A stretch of DNA of 64,000 nt from Deltaproteobacteria bacterium (lineage in GTDB: Bacteria; Myxococcota; Kuafuiibacteriia; Kuafuiibacteriales; Kuafuiibacteriaceae): assembly GCA_016713425.1 (NCBI GenBank), contig JADJPE010000005.1, forward strand, positions 5,678,501-5,742,500, given 5' to 3'. A program made the position numbers and the translations under genes. The notes beneath the pieces were generated by a model, which was given only the letters and a program-made list of their open reading frames with translations, was not told the DNA's origin and did not search any database. Within the stretch, counting starts at the first letter, position 1; each line of letters starts with the position of its first letter. Shown in pieces: positions 7,851 to 17,183 of this stretch.

Positions 7851-10163
7851 ATGGATAACCGAACGATCGATGTGCCCCTGAGCGCCGAGGCCGAACGTCT
7901 TTACCTGAACTACGCCCTCAGCGTGATCACCGCGCGGGCCTTGCCTGACGTGCGCGACGGTCTCAAGCCCGTCCAGCGACGGATCCTCTTCACGATGTTC
8001 CATGAGCTCCGGCTGGCGCCCGACCACAAACCCGCGAAATGTGCGCGAATCGTCGGTGACGTGATGGGCAAGTACCATCCGCACGGAGACTCGGCGATCT
8101 ACGACACGCTCGTCCGGATGGCGCAAGACTGGGTCATGCGAAGCCCCCTCATTCAGGGCCAAGGCAATTTCGGATCCATCGACGGCGATGCGCCGGCAGC
8201 CTACCGCTACACAGAAGCCAAGCTCGGCAAGCTCGCGCTCGAGCTCCTGTCCGAGCTGGGTCAGAAGACCGTCCCGTATCGGCCCAACTTCGACGCAACC
8301 AAGTTCGAGCCGGTGGTCCTCCCCGCCCGGTTTCCAAACCTGCTGGTCAATGGCGCCCAGGGCATTGCGGTCGGTATGGCTACGAGCATCCCGCCCCACA
8401 ATCTCGAAGAGGTCTGCGATGCATTGGATGGTCTGGCCGCCGACCCCGAGATCTCGATCGCGGGGTTGATGAAGAAGCTTAAAGGGCCCGACTTCCCGAC
8501 CGGAGGCGAGATCGTCTCGTCGCGAACCGAACTCCGTCAAATCTATGAGACGGGCCAAGGGTCTATCAAGGTTCGCGGCCAATGGAAGCCGGAGACCATC
8601 AACGGCGCCGCGTGCCTCGTCATCACCTCGATCCCTTACAATCTCGAGAAGCGCACGCTCGTCGAGAAGATCGCCGAGGTCATCGTCGCGAAGAAGCTGC
8701 CACCGCTCGTCGACGTGCGCGACGAGTCGACGGATGTGGTGCGCGTGGTCCTCGAGCTGAAGAAGGGCGCGAACCCAGACCTCGTGATGGCTTACCTTCA
8801 GAAGCACACGCCGCTTCTGTCGAACATTCAGGTCAACCTAACCTGCCTGACGCCATCGGCCGCCCCAGACGTCGCCGTGCCTCGTCGTCTCAATCTGAAG
8901 GAAATGCTTCAGCACTTCCTCGACTTTCGCTTCGAGGTCATCACCAAGCGGTTGACCTTCGAACTCGACGAGCTGAACAAGCGACTTCACATCTTGGATG
9001 GTTTCGAAGCCGTCTTCGATGCGCTCGACGAGATCATTCGAATCATCCGCCGCAGTGAAGGCAAGCAGGATGCCGCCGAGAAGATCATGAAGCGGTTCAA
9101 GCTCGATGAGATTCAGACCGACGCCATCTTGGAGCTGAAGCTCTACCGCCTCGCAAAGCTCGAAATCTTGGTCATCCAACAAGAAGCCGAGAAGAAGCGG
9201 AAGGAGGCGGCCCGACTCGCAGGTCTCCTCAAGAGCGACGCGAAGCGCTGGCATCTCGTGCGGAGCGAACTTTCCGAGCTCAAAGCCGCGTACGGTGACC
9301 GTCGTCGCACTCGGATCGTTGGCCAGGACGACGCACCCGAGTTCTCAGAGGCTGACTTCATTGTCGAGGAGGACGCGATCGTGATCGTGACCGAACACGG
9401 CTGGGTCAAGCGGCAGCAGCGCGTGAAGGATCTGACGAACACGCGCCTCAAAGACGGGGACCGCGTACTTGCCTGCGTTGCGGGCTCCACGCGCGCGTCG
9501 GTCGCTTTCTTCTCGAGCGCGGGCTCTTGCTACGTCGCGCGCATTGCGGACATCCCGGCGTCGACCGGATACGGAGACCCCGTCCAGAAGATGTTCAAGT
9601 TCGCCGATGGCGAGCGCGTGGTCGGTGTCCTTTCCTTCGATCGACGGGTGGTCGAGCTGCCCGAGGAGGAAGAGGTCTACGAAGATGGCACGCCGTGCCC
9701 CCCCTACGCGGTGGCGGTCACGAAGCAGGGCTCAGCGCTCCGTTTCCCGGTTTTCACGCACAAGGACCCATCCACCCGCACGGGCCGGCGCTTCGCCCGC
9801 CTGAAGGACGGCGACGAAGTGATCACCGTGTTCCGGGAGGAGGGGCAGCGCTTCGTCATCGCTGCGGCCGACGACGGCCACGGAATCGCGGTCGAGATCT
9901 CAGAGCTCAGCATCCTCGCCGGCCCCGGCAAGGGCACGCAGCTCATGAAGCTCGGACCAGAGGCTGCACTCATTGCGGCCGTAGGAACCCCATCCCCGCG
10001 GACCGGTCCGCTCGTCGTGCTCACCGATAAGGGGCGCCGGTATGAGCTCTTCGCAGAGGCTCTTCTGACGACGCGCGGAGGCCGAGGCAAACCGGTCGTG
10101 AAGCGCGCCCAATTTGCGAGCGCAGAGTGGCCGTTGCCGGCCGTGCCCGATCTCTCGAACTAA
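7851..10163 (+). CDS. parC: DNA topoisomerase IV subunit A (GyrA/ParC family)
   Basis: 770 residues. This is the DNA cleavage and rejoining subunit of a type II topoisomerase. The catalytic tyrosine lies in AAYRYTE (about Tyr120) and the fold signature is GQGNFGSIDGD. The quinolone region reads HPHGDSAIYD, keeping the Ser (81) and Asp (85) linked to drug sensitivity. A coiled-coil and exit-gate region follows, then a C-terminal beta-pinwheel-like domain with one GyrA-box-like TRGGRGKP near the end. A canonical QRRGGRG box is not seen, which together with the adjacent parE favours topoisomerase IV over gyrase; the N-terminal motifs are GyrA-like, so this is not certain. parE follows 46 bases later. 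Confidence 0.88.
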   Translation: MDNRTIDVPLSAEAERLYLNYALSVITARALPDVRDGLKPVQRRILFTMFHELRLAPDHKPAKCARIVGDVMGKYHPHGDSAIYDTLVRMAQDWVMRSPLIQGQGNFGSIDGDAPAAYRYTEAKLGKLALELLSELGQKTVPYRPNFDATKFEPVVLPARFPNLLVNGAQGIAVGMATSIPPHNLEEVCDALDGLAADPEISIAGLMKKLKGPDFPTGGEIVSSRTELRQIYETGQGSIKVRGQWKPETINGAACLVITSIPYNLEKRTLVEKIAEVIVAKKLPPLVDVRDESTDVVRVVLELKKGANPDLVMAYLQKHTPLLSNIQVNLTCLTPSAAPDVAVPRRLNLKEMLQHFLDFRFEVITKRLTFELDELNKRLHILDGFEAVFDALDEIIRIIRRSEGKQDAAEKIMKRFKLDEIQTDAILELKLYRLAKLEILVIQQEAEKKRKEAARLAGLLKSDAKRWHLVRSELSELKAAYGDRRRTRIVGQDDAPEFSEADFIVEEDAIVIVTEHGWVKRQQRVKDLTNTRLKDGDRVLACVAGSTRASVAFFSSAGSCYVARIADIPASTGYGDPVQKMFKFADGERVVGVLSFDRRVVELPEEEEVYEDGTPCPPYAVAVTKQGSALRFPVFTHKDPSTRTGRRFARLKDGDEVITVFREEGQRFVIAAADDGHGIAVEISELSILAGPGKGTQLMKLGPEAALIAAVGTPSPRTGPLVVLTDKGRRYELFAEALLTTRGGRGKPVVKRAQFASAEWPLPAVPDLSN

Positions 10164-10209
10164 GCTCAAGAGCGCTCTCCAGAACACCTTGTTAAGTGGT
10201 TTTAACGAC

Positions 10210-12141
10210 ATGACGACAGCACGCAAACGACCTACGAAGACGACCTACGATGCCGCCGACATTCGAGTCCTCGAGGGGCTCGAGCCGGTTCGCTTGCGCC
10301 CAGGCATGTACATCGGCGGAACCGACGCCCACGGCTACCACCATCTCCTCCGCGAGATTCTCGACAACTCGATCGACGAAGTCATCAACGGTCACGCTCA
10401 GCACGTACGCGTCGCGCTCGATGAGGACTATCGCGGGGTCACGATCGAGGACAACGGGCGAGGCATCCCGGTCGGGATCATGCCAAAACACAAGAAGTCT
10501 GCGCTCGAAGTCATCCTCACGACCCTTCACTCCGGCGCGAAGTTCGATGGCGACAGCTACGACGTCTCAGGCGGGCTTCACGGCGTTGGCTCCTCGGTCG
10601 TGAACGCATTGAGCGAGGAGATGAACGTCTCCGTCCGGCGGGACGGCTTCGAGTGGACCCAGAGCTTCGCTCGCGGGAAGGCGACCTCCCGGCTCAAGAA
10701 GCTCGAAAAGACGCGCCAGACGGGCACGACGGTCCACTTCCGGCCCGATCCGGCGATCTTTGGCATGACGGCCCGCTTCGATCCGAAGGTCGTCAAAGAC
10801 CTGCTCGACGCAAAGGCGTATCTCAATCCAACGGTCACAATTCGCTATCGCGACACGCGCGAGAACGAGGACATCGACTATCACCACGCCCATGGCCTCG
10901 TCGAATACCTTCCGAAGCTCATCGCGGAGCGAAAGCGGCAGCTCGTGCAGAAGGAACTCTTCGGGCTCGAGTCCGACGAGTATCCACGGACACAGCTCAT
11001 CCTGGGTTGGACGGACGGCACCGAGGAGCTCGTTCAGTCGTTCGCGAACGGCGTGCGAACAGGCGACGGAGGGACCCACGAGCTTGGTCTGAAGCAGGCC
11101 ATCGTCAAGGCTATGCGTGCCTATATGAGCGCGAAGAGTCGAGCCCCCAAGGGACTCACGATCGCGGCCGAGGACATCCGCGAGGGCCTAGTCGCAATCC
11201 TTTCCGTCTACGTCCGCGAGCCTCAGTTTCAAGGCCAGACCAAAGGCCGCCTGAACAATCCCGAGGTGCAAGGCCTCGTCGAGAACCTGGTTCGTCCTGC
11301 CCTCGAAAAGTGGCTGCTGCACAACGGCACCATCGCGGACGGGATCTGCGAACGCATCGAGCTCGCGGCGCGGGCTCGTCAGGCGTCGCGCGTTGCAGCG
11401 CAAGAGGTCACTCGAAAGTCTGCGGTCTCGCATCGGCTCAATCTCCCCGGCAAGTTGGCGGATTGCGCGAGCACGAACCCGAGGAATTCGGAGCTCTTCA
11501 TCGTAGAGGGTGATTCGGCCGGCGGCTCAGCCAAGAAAGGGCGCGACCGAAAAACGCAGGCGATCTTGCCGCTGCGAGGCAAGGTCCTCAACACCATGCA
11601 GGCGTCGCTGTCGAAGGTGCTTGAGAACAAAGAGATCGGCAACATCGTATCCGCGATCGGCTGCGGGATCGGGTCAAAGTTCGACAAGTCGAAGCTCCGC
11701 TACGAGCGGATCTTCCTCCTGATGGACGCCGACTCGGACGGCCATCACATCGCCACGCTGCTCCTTACGTTCTTCGCCAAACACCTGCCCGGCTTGATCG
11801 AAGGTGGACACATCTTCTTGGCGCAGCCTCCGCTCTATCGCGTCGACGCCGCGAAGGAAACGTTTTGGGCACTCGACGAAGCGGAGCGAGACGCCGTAAT
11901 CGCGAAGCTTCCGAAGAATGCGAAAGTCGACGTCAGCCGCTTCAAGGGTCTAGGAGAAATGGACGCGGACGACCTCAAAGCGACGACGCTCGACCCCAAG
12001 CGAAGGCGCACGCTGCGTGTCATGCTCGACGACGGATGCGAAGCAACGATGCAGTCGCTCATGGGCAAAGATGCGGCGCCGCGTTTTCAGTTCATCATGC
12101 AGCGCGCCGCAATGATGAAGGCCGAAGAGCTCGACGTTTGA
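10210..12141 (+). CDS. parE: DNA topoisomerase IV subunit B (GyrB/ParE family)
   Basis: About 643 residues, the length of ParE (about 630) rather than of long GyrB (about 800). The GHKL ATPase motifs are present: EILDNSIDE, DNGRGIP and GLHGVG. The TOPRIM domain has VEGDSAGGSAKKGRDRK and the metal-binding LMDADSDGHH. The C-terminal part ends with FKGLGEMDADDL and related conserved blocks. ParE supplies ATP-driven strand passage to ParC for chromosome decatenation. The ATG at 10210 (MTTARKRPTK) is chosen over earlier in-frame codons because those overlap parC. The Shine-Dalgarno is weak, so expression may depend on coupling with parC. No gyrA or gyrB is seen elsewhere in the window. Confidence 0.9.
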   Translation: MTTARKRPTKTTYDAADIRVLEGLEPVRLRPGMYIGGTDAHGYHHLLREILDNSIDEVINGHAQHVRVALDEDYRGVTIEDNGRGIPVGIMPKHKKSALEVILTTLHSGAKFDGDSYDVSGGLHGVGSSVVNALSEEMNVSVRRDGFEWTQSFARGKATSRLKKLEKTRQTGTTVHFRPDPAIFGMTARFDPKVVKDLLDAKAYLNPTVTIRYRDTRENEDIDYHHAHGLVEYLPKLIAERKRQLVQKELFGLESDEYPRTQLILGWTDGTEELVQSFANGVRTGDGGTHELGLKQAIVKAMRAYMSAKSRAPKGLTIAAEDIREGLVAILSVYVREPQFQGQTKGRLNNPEVQGLVENLVRPALEKWLLHNGTIADGICERIELAARARQASRVAAQEVTRKSAVSHRLNLPGKLADCASTNPRNSELFIVEGDSAGGSAKKGRDRKTQAILPLRGKVLNTMQASLSKVLENKEIGNIVSAIGCGIGSKFDKSKLRYERIFLLMDADSDGHHIATLLLTFFAKHLPGLIEGGHIFLAQPPLYRVDAAKETFWALDEAERDAVIAKLPKNAKVDVSRFKGLGEMDADDLKATTLDPKRRRTLRVMLDDGCEATMQSLMGKDAAPRFQFIMQRAAMMKAEELDV

Positions 12142-12261
12142 TTGCTTGGCCAGCGCCAATGCATGCGCGCCCGCAGTGTGCGCGCGCCTCAGATCCGACA
12201 GCGCCAGGCCCCCCACTTCACCTGTCGCCCGCCCCCGTCGAACCCTGTTTGGTCCGGCTTC

Positions 12262-12290
12262 TTGACACCAACTCCGGTCAGCCCCATGAT
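12262..12290 (+). promoter_or_regulatory. predicted sigma-70-type promoter for the small ribbon-helix-helix-like genes
   Basis: A perfect TTGACA (12262-12267) and CATGAT (12285-12290, 4 of 6 consensus bases) are separated by exactly 17 bases. They lie about 43 bases before the start at 12333, in the only clear intergenic gap after parE. Position and spacing support a promoter; no transcript evidence is available. Confidence 0.5.
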
Positions 12291-12332
12291 GCCCGAGGTC
12301 ACAAGGACTGATGCAGGCCGAGTGAGGAATCG

Positions 12333-12527
12333 ATGGCGAATACTGATAAAAGAAAGCAGTCTCTTTATTTCCCAGAGGAGATGCTGAAGGAAATCCAAGA
12401 CGAAGCGAACCGGCAGGATCGCTCCCTTTCGTGGATTGTCCAGCAAGCATGGCGCATCGCTCGAACGGAGATCATGCGATTTCCGTCCGTGAATGATGTC
12501 TTGGAGTCAGGCGGCCGCGACGAATAG
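12333..12527 (+). CDS. small ribbon-helix-helix-like protein, copy 1 (TIGR04563-like)
   Basis: 64 residues. The pattern KQSLYFPEEMLKEIQDEA, then RSLSWIVQQAW, fits a ribbon-helix-helix fold: a short beta strand followed by two helices. From memory it resembles a small myxobacterial family called TIGR04563, but I could not check this. RHH proteins usually bind DNA as dimers, often as autoregulators. A GAGGA Shine-Dalgarno sits 5 bases before the ATG. The protein ends with PSVNDVLESG. A second copy follows 87 bases downstream, close in sequence over its whole length. No toxin gene is adjacent, so an antitoxin role has no support from context. Confidence 0.75.
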   Translation: MANTDKRKQSLYFPEEMLKEIQDEANRQDRSLSWIVQQAWRIARTEIMRFPSVNDVLESGGRDE

Positions 12528-12614
12528 CGCACTCTTCGTTCCGCTGACCTCGTGAGCCGCACAGCGTCACACATTGTCAGCGCGCGAATGAGCGTTTCGC
12601 AGAGGAGCTATTTT

Positions 12615-12806
12615 ATGAGTGGCGGCGTCAAGCAGAGCCTCTATTTTCCAGAGGACATGCTCGCGGAGATGCAGCGAGAGGCGAAGCGGCAAGACCGGTC
12701 TTTGTCCTGGATCGTTCAGCAGGCTTGGCGGGTCGCGCGCAAGGATTTGCGCAAGATCCCATCGGCCAATGATGTGATCGAGATGCGCCAGGATCGCGGC
12801 TCCTAG
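12615..12806 (+). CDS. small ribbon-helix-helix-like protein, copy 2 (TIGR04563-like)
   Basis: 63 residues starting MSGGVKQSLYFPEDML. It is a tandem paralogue of the gene at 12333: the segments QSLYFPE, RQDRSLSWIVQQAWR, AR and the closing P-S-x-N-D-V are shared. The frame is open from 12552, but the ATG at 12615 follows an AGAGGAG Shine-Dalgarno with 7-base spacing and gives the same start position as copy 1. Copy 2 has more basic residues after the second helix (ARKDLRK). If the ribbon-helix-helix reading is right, the copies could form homo- or heterodimers on DNA. Confidence 0.75.
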   Translation: MSGGVKQSLYFPEDMLAEMQREAKRQDRSLSWIVQQAWRVARKDLRKIPSANDVIEMRQDRGS

Positions 12807-12932
12807 TCGCGCGAATGATGGTCTGACACATCTCGATCGAGCCGCCCTCGCCAAAAGCGCGCGCGGCTCGAAGTCTCGCAAAGCCGGTGCCGAGCAGGAT
12901 GCTCAAGCCGGTTGGGCGCTCCAACGGTCAAT

Positions 12933-13760
12933 CTACGAGTCCGCGGGTTTTGGGATCGATATCTCACCGTGATGCTCGAATGGTCGATCGATCTGAGAGA
13001 GGCTTACGACGCCCACAACGCGGTAATGAATGAGCTCTTGCTTGAGCACGGCCGGCAGGGGTGCAAATTGTCCTGCGCGGAGCGTCGTGCTCACTTCGAA
13101 TTCCTGGGCGGAACCTCCAACGAGCGTCATGCCCAGGACTTGTTCGCTCTTGGTCTCCACATCTTCAAGGAAGACTTGGTATTCCACGCCCTGCACCGTC
13201 ACGGAGAAACCGTTGTCGTTGATGAGGCGCAAGAAGAGCACGACTTCGAGGCGGCCCTCGCCATAAAGCGCGGCCTGGGCCTCGTGAACCACGAAGCTGG
13301 GGAGTGTGGGCGTCACCAGCTCTCCACCTCGACGAAAGCCTGTGCTTGTTCCATCGGAGAAATGAACCATCCCCGAGATTTCGGATGGAAGGCTGCCTTT
13401 CTGGATGAGCGCTGCGAAGGATCCGGGATCGTCGGGCAGCGGGACACGCACGTCGAACTCGAGCTCGGCGCGTTGTCGCCCCTCCAGGATCCCTCCGCTC
13501 GGAATCGAACCACGAATGACGCCCGCAACGGCGCCCGTATCGAGCGCGTGATCGATCTTCAAAATCTGGATCTTGTCGTCCCGCGGATTCTCGACGACGA
13601 GACGGACCGTCGCCTTCACGGCGTCGAGGTTCTCAGACTTTGGGATCAGTCGGTCAACGCGGACGAGGATCGGATCCGGGGCCTTGGTTTTTTGAACGCC
13701 GCTGCACGCCAAGGCCGCGCAGAACAAGAACGCCGAAATCTTCTGTATCACGGTGCGCAC
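12933..13760 (-). CDS. LEA-type-2 (WHy-domain-like) lipoprotein
   Basis: About 275 residues from a GTG at 13760, which follows a GGAG Shine-Dalgarno; the open frame extends further but overlaps the upstream gene. The leader (VIQKISAFLFCAALAC) ends in a lipobox. The mature protein looks like two LEA_2/WHy beta-sandwich domains. Each has the pattern of strands typical of these domains, for example ATVRLVVENPRDDKIQILKIDHAL and later LEVVLFLRLINDNGFSVTVQGVEYQV. Bacterial LEA14-like lipoproteins are linked to envelope or desiccation stress, but their exact role is unclear. The start overlaps the end of the upstream lipoprotein gene by 13 bases, so the pair is probably one operon. Confidence 0.72.
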   Translation of the reverse strand: MRTVIQKISAFLFCAALACSGVQKTKAPDPILVRVDRLIPKSENLDAVKATVRLVVENPRDDKIQILKIDHALDTGAVAGVIRGSIPSGGILEGRQRAELEFDVRVPLPDDPGSFAALIQKGSLPSEISGMVHFSDGTSTGFRRGGELVTPTLPSFVVHEAQAALYGEGRLEVVLFLRLINDNGFSVTVQGVEYQVFLEDVETKSEQVLGMTLVGGSAQEFEVSTTLRAGQFAPLPAVLKQELIHYRVVGVVSLSQIDRPFEHHGEISIPKPADS

Positions 13761-14632
13761 CTTAGCTCCGCATCGCCGATGCAGCCAGCTTCGTCTGGGC
13801 AAACGTAGGCCGCGCAGAGCAGGTAGTCGGTACCGGAGAAGTCCGAGAATCGAATCAAACCAAACCCAGGGACGAAATCATACGTAGCGCTCGCCGGCCG
13901 CGCTCCGCCCCGTTGATACGACATGCGAACCGTCGCCGTGCCGTACGCCTCGAAACCCACCGGCAAAGTGGCCTCCCCGGCATTGAGCACCGACCACCGA
14001 TGCGTCTCCGTTTCTCCCTCACCGCATTCCTCCGTACAAAGTCGAGCGACGGATTCGGTGTCGAAACGGGCACCGGCTTTGAGCGTAGGCTCCTTGAGCG
14101 CTCCGTCACGGGCGGCATAGCTCAGCCTTCCGATCTCTGGGACCGGATCTTGCTCGAACCGACGCGTCAGGAGTGTCGCGCTTTCAGCGCTCGTCTTCGC
14201 GAGCTCGGTCATCCGAAGGATTCGCAGGGCGCCGTCCGCGGCGTCGCCATCGAAGAACCAAGCTTCCTCGATGGCTTCCGATTCCTGGAGCCGTACCCGG
14301 CGAACGTACGCGGTCTTGCCGGCGATGCTCGCCGTATCGGGGCCCGTTATGTACGCGCGCGCCGTCCCGCCGGTCGCCCGGCGATATCGCCAAGCGCTCC
14401 CAGGCAGGAGACCGAAGAAGGTCCGGACCTCAGCGGCCGTGGGCACCTCCGTCTCCGGCGGCGGATCGAGAGAAGCGCATCCAACCGCCCCGCTCCCTAA
14501 AACGAGGCCTAGTCGGAATGTAAACCGAAGCGTCCGTACGCGTCCGCGTACGCGCACGCGGCCCCGCGGCGCGATAGGTGGATCGAGAGGGCGATCGTCG
14601 TGTGCCTCGTGGTGTCGCTCGATTAGGGTCAT
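13748..14632 (-). CDS. hypothetical lipoprotein
   Basis: About 294 residues if the ATG at 14632 is used; upstream in-frame codons reach 14776 but run into the divergent TPR gene. The N-terminus is Arg-rich (GRVRVRGRVRTLRF), followed by a hydrophobic stretch and lipobox GAVGCAS. The mature part starts with a Pro-rich linker, then FFGLLPGSAWRYRR and several beta-rich segments. Pairs of cysteines near the C-terminus (LLCAAYVCPDEAGCIGDAELRC) suggest disulfides in an exported protein. I do not recognise a family. The start is uncertain because no good Shine-Dalgarno is visible. The gene is followed by, and overlaps, the LEA-type lipoprotein gene. Confidence 0.6.
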   Translation of the reverse strand: MTLIERHHEAHDDRPLDPPIAPRGRVRVRGRVRTLRFTFRLGLVLGSGAVGCASLDPPPETEVPTAAEVRTFFGLLPGSAWRYRRATGGTARAYITGPDTASIAGKTAYVRRVRLQESEAIEEAWFFDGDAADGALRILRMTELAKTSAESATLLTRRFEQDPVPEIGRLSYAARDGALKEPTLKAGARFDTESVARLCTEECGEGETETHRWSVLNAGEATLPVGFEAYGTATVRMSYQRGGARPASATYDFVPGFGLIRFSDFSGTDYLLCAAYVCPDEAGCIGDAELRCAP

Positions 14633-14741
14633 TCGGGCACAATCTAGTCCCACGGCCCGCCCCGCCGGGGATCGGTTGTTCGACGGATGACGGAAAGTCA
14701 TTTGACGGCCCCCCACCACCGCCGGTATCTCAATGTGCTGA

Positions 14742-15635
14742 ATGTCGAGAACCGACGACGAGGGGAACCGCGTCACCCGTCAGATGGAGAGCGATCAATT
14801 CAATGCTCGGGGCATCGAGGCTGCGGATCGTCGATGGTTCGACGAAGCGGTTACGGCCTTCAAGCGGGCCATCGAGCTCGACCCAACCTCGGCGCATGCC
14901 CACGACAACCTGGCCACCGTATACAGCGAGCAGGGCGAATACATTCTCGCGCTGGGCGAGTACCTGGAAGCCCTCCGGCTCGAACCCGACAGCCCCACTG
15001 CGCACTACAACATCGCCTGCTTTCTCTCGTCGATGGCCCACGACATGGCGATCGAAGAATACGAGCAAGCGATTCGGCTCGACTTCGACTATTCGGACGC
15101 CCATGTGAACCTGGGGCTATGCCACGTCGACGCGGGCGATCATGAGAAGGCGATCGAAGCGTTCCGAACCGCCTGCGAAATCTCTCCGGAAGACACCGGT
15201 GCGCGCCAGGAGCTCGCCGCCTCCTTGGTCGACGTCGGTGAGTACGCGGAAGCGATCCGCCTCCTCAAGGACATCGTTCGGGCCGAGCCGAACAACGTCG
15301 ACGCATTGATTGATCTCGGCATCGCCTACTCCGCCCAAGGCTTCTACGCCGAGGCCGAGAGCAACTTTCTGCGAGCCATCGAGTCCTCGCCGGAGGAGTT
15401 GGCGGCGACGTACCACCTCGCCACACTGTACGGCGCATGGGGGCGCCCAGACGAGGCCGTCGATCAACTCGCCCGCGCGCTCGCCCTCGACGCGCCGCGC
15501 GTCCGGGATTGGATCGAAGCCGATCGCGTCTTCGACCTACTTCGGGACCAACCTTCTTTCGTTGCGCTGATGCAGCGCTACCCGCGCATCCCGAAATCAC
15601 GGCGACGCAGCAGCACGCCTCGTCCGGCCTTCTAG
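14742..15635 (+). CDS. TPR-repeat protein
   Basis: 297 residues made almost entirely of tetratricopeptide repeats, from about residue 18 to 255. At least six units show the TPR consensus (W-x2-G-x2-Y-A-x3-F-x2-A-x4-P), for example FDEAVTAFKRAIELDP, YILALGEYLEALRLEP and HEKAIEAFRTACEISP. There is no signal peptide, so the protein is probably cytoplasmic. TPR arrays are protein-protein scaffolds and do not reveal the partner. The C-terminus is a short basic tail (KSRRRSSTPR). It diverges from the lipoprotein at 14632 and precedes the parvulin gene by about 147 bases. Confidence 0.8.
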   Translation: MSRTDDEGNRVTRQMESDQFNARGIEAADRRWFDEAVTAFKRAIELDPTSAHAHDNLATVYSEQGEYILALGEYLEALRLEPDSPTAHYNIACFLSSMAHDMAIEEYEQAIRLDFDYSDAHVNLGLCHVDAGDHEKAIEAFRTACEISPEDTGARQELAASLVDVGEYAEAIRLLKDIVRAEPNNVDALIDLGIAYSAQGFYAEAESNFLRAIESSPEELAATYHLATLYGAWGRPDEAVDQLARALALDAPRVRDWIEADRVFDLLRDQPSFVALMQRYPRIPKSRRRSSTPRPAF

Positions 15636-15782
15636 GGCGTCTCCAAGGTTCAGACCCGGTCTTGGCCGGGGCCGAGGCCGACCCGAACGGGCGACCGACG
15701 GCATCGCGCATGGTGCGCTGGTCGCATGTTGGGGGCACGGGCGAGTTGACCCGCACGTATAACGCTTGTAGCCCAGAAGCCG

Positions 15783-17156
15783 ATGACCGAATGCCAAGAG
15801 ATCCAACCTCGTTCCCCGATCGCGCGCGACGAACACCGGCCCGTCACCTCGCGAACCTTTCGCGAGGCTGCGAGACGCCGCTCGCTCACGCTTTCGATCA
15901 TGTTCGGACTCGCGCTCTCCGCCTGCCCCTCAGCGCCCAAGGACGAAGCCTCGGCGCCTCGAGCCGAGAACAACACCGCCGCGGGTGCCAAGGCCGACGC
16001 GCCTCAGGGTACCGCAAAACAGCACGTCGAGCTCCCCGAGGGTAACGGCCCGGTCGCGACCGTAAATGGCGTCGCGATTCCGCGCGATCTCTTCAACCGC
16101 GAATACACGCAGACGATCGAGCGCTACGAACGGGCGCGGCACGAAGTCAAACCGGCGCTCCGGGAGCGGCTCAAAGACAACATCGTTCGACGCCTGGTCG
16201 ACACCGCGATCATCGAGCAACGCGCAGCGACCATGGGGATCACGATCGATCCGGCCGAGCAAGCCGCCAAGTGGCTCGAGCACAAAAAGCGCTATGGTTC
16301 CGAAGACGCCTTCAAGGCGTTCCTTGAGCGCGCAGGGACCTCCGAAGACGACGTTCGACGCCAGTTCGAAGCCAACCTTCTTCGTGAGAAGGTCTTCGCG
16401 CACGTCTCGGACGAGGTCACACTGAAGGACGGAGAGGCCAAGACCTATTACGAGACCAACAAGGCGCGCTATGTGAAGCCAGAGCAGATTCGAGCGAGCC
16501 ACATCCTCATTCGCGTCGACGCCAATGCAACCCCCGAGGTCAAACTGGAGCGGCGCAAGATCGCCGAGAAGGCCCTTCGCGCAGCCAAAGCGAAGGGTGC
16601 CGACTTCGCCGCCGTCGCAAAAGAGTACGGGGAGGATCCAACCCGCGACAAGGGCGGCGATCTCGGCTACTTCGCACGCGGACGCATGGTGAAGGCCTTC
16701 GAAGACGCAGCCTGGGCTCTGGCGATCGGAAAGATCTCCCCGATCGTCGAGACGCAGTTTGGATTCCACATCATCAAGAAGGTAGCCCACGAAAAGGAGC
16801 GAACGCTCCCCTTTGCTGAGGTCCGTGAACAAATCGAGCGCTCGCTCCTCGCCCGCGCCCGCAATCAAGCCATCCGCGATGCCCTCGGCAAGTGGAAGGA
16901 CGAAGCGAAGATTGAGTACTTCGTCAAAGGCGATGCGAGCATCATCGCCGCTGAGCGAGCCGAGATGACGCAGCCCGCCTCGACCCGCAAGATCCAGGCA
17001 ACCCCGCCGACGGGCCTCGATCCAGCACTTAGAGAGAAACTGAAGACCATGCGAATCAACCCGCCACCGAAGAAAGACCCGGCACCTAAGCAAGAATCGC
17101 CTTCAGCTTCGCCTGCTTCCTCGGCCACGCCCTCCCCATCCGCGCCCAAGCCGTAA
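15783..17156 (+). CDS. parvulin-type peptidyl-prolyl isomerase lipoprotein (SurA/PrsA-like)
   Basis: About 457 residues. The leader SLTLSIMFGLALSAC ends in a lipobox, and an Ala/Glu/Lys linker follows. Residues about 90-230 form a SurA/PrsA-type N-terminal helical chaperone region (VNGVAIPRDLFN, LKDNIVRRLVDTAIIEQRA). The parvulin domain (about 230-345) has ASHILI, GADFAAVAKEYGEDP, KGGDLGYFARGRMV and the C-terminal FGFHIIKK, all catalytic-fold signatures. The C-terminal 60 residues are Pro/Ser/Lys-rich. Such proteins fold exported and outer-membrane proteins. The true start might be a later codon nearer the leader. The neighbouring gene on the other strand is convergent. Confidence 0.85.
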   Translation: MTECQEIQPRSPIARDEHRPVTSRTFREAARRRSLTLSIMFGLALSACPSAPKDEASAPRAENNTAAGAKADAPQGTAKQHVELPEGNGPVATVNGVAIPRDLFNREYTQTIERYERARHEVKPALRERLKDNIVRRLVDTAIIEQRAATMGITIDPAEQAAKWLEHKKRYGSEDAFKAFLERAGTSEDDVRRQFEANLLREKVFAHVSDEVTLKDGEAKTYYETNKARYVKPEQIRASHILIRVDANATPEVKLERRKIAEKALRAAKAKGADFAAVAKEYGEDPTRDKGGDLGYFARGRMVKAFEDAAWALAIGKISPIVETQFGFHIIKKVAHEKERTLPFAEVREQIERSLLARARNQAIRDALGKWKDEAKIEYFVKGDASIIAAERAEMTQPASTRKIQATPPTGLDPALREKLKTMRINPPPKKDPAPKQESPSASPASSATPSPSAPKP

Positions 17157-17183
17157 GCGCGTTCAGGTCTCCGGGGCAGCACG

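Noticed and set aside
12142..12261. GC-rich alternating sequence after parE as a terminator
   Set aside because: Contains many GCGC steps but no clear stem followed by a T-run.
12333..12806. The tandem small genes as a toxin-antitoxin pair
   Set aside because: Both are similar to each other and both look like DNA-binding proteins; there is no adjacent toxin-like gene.
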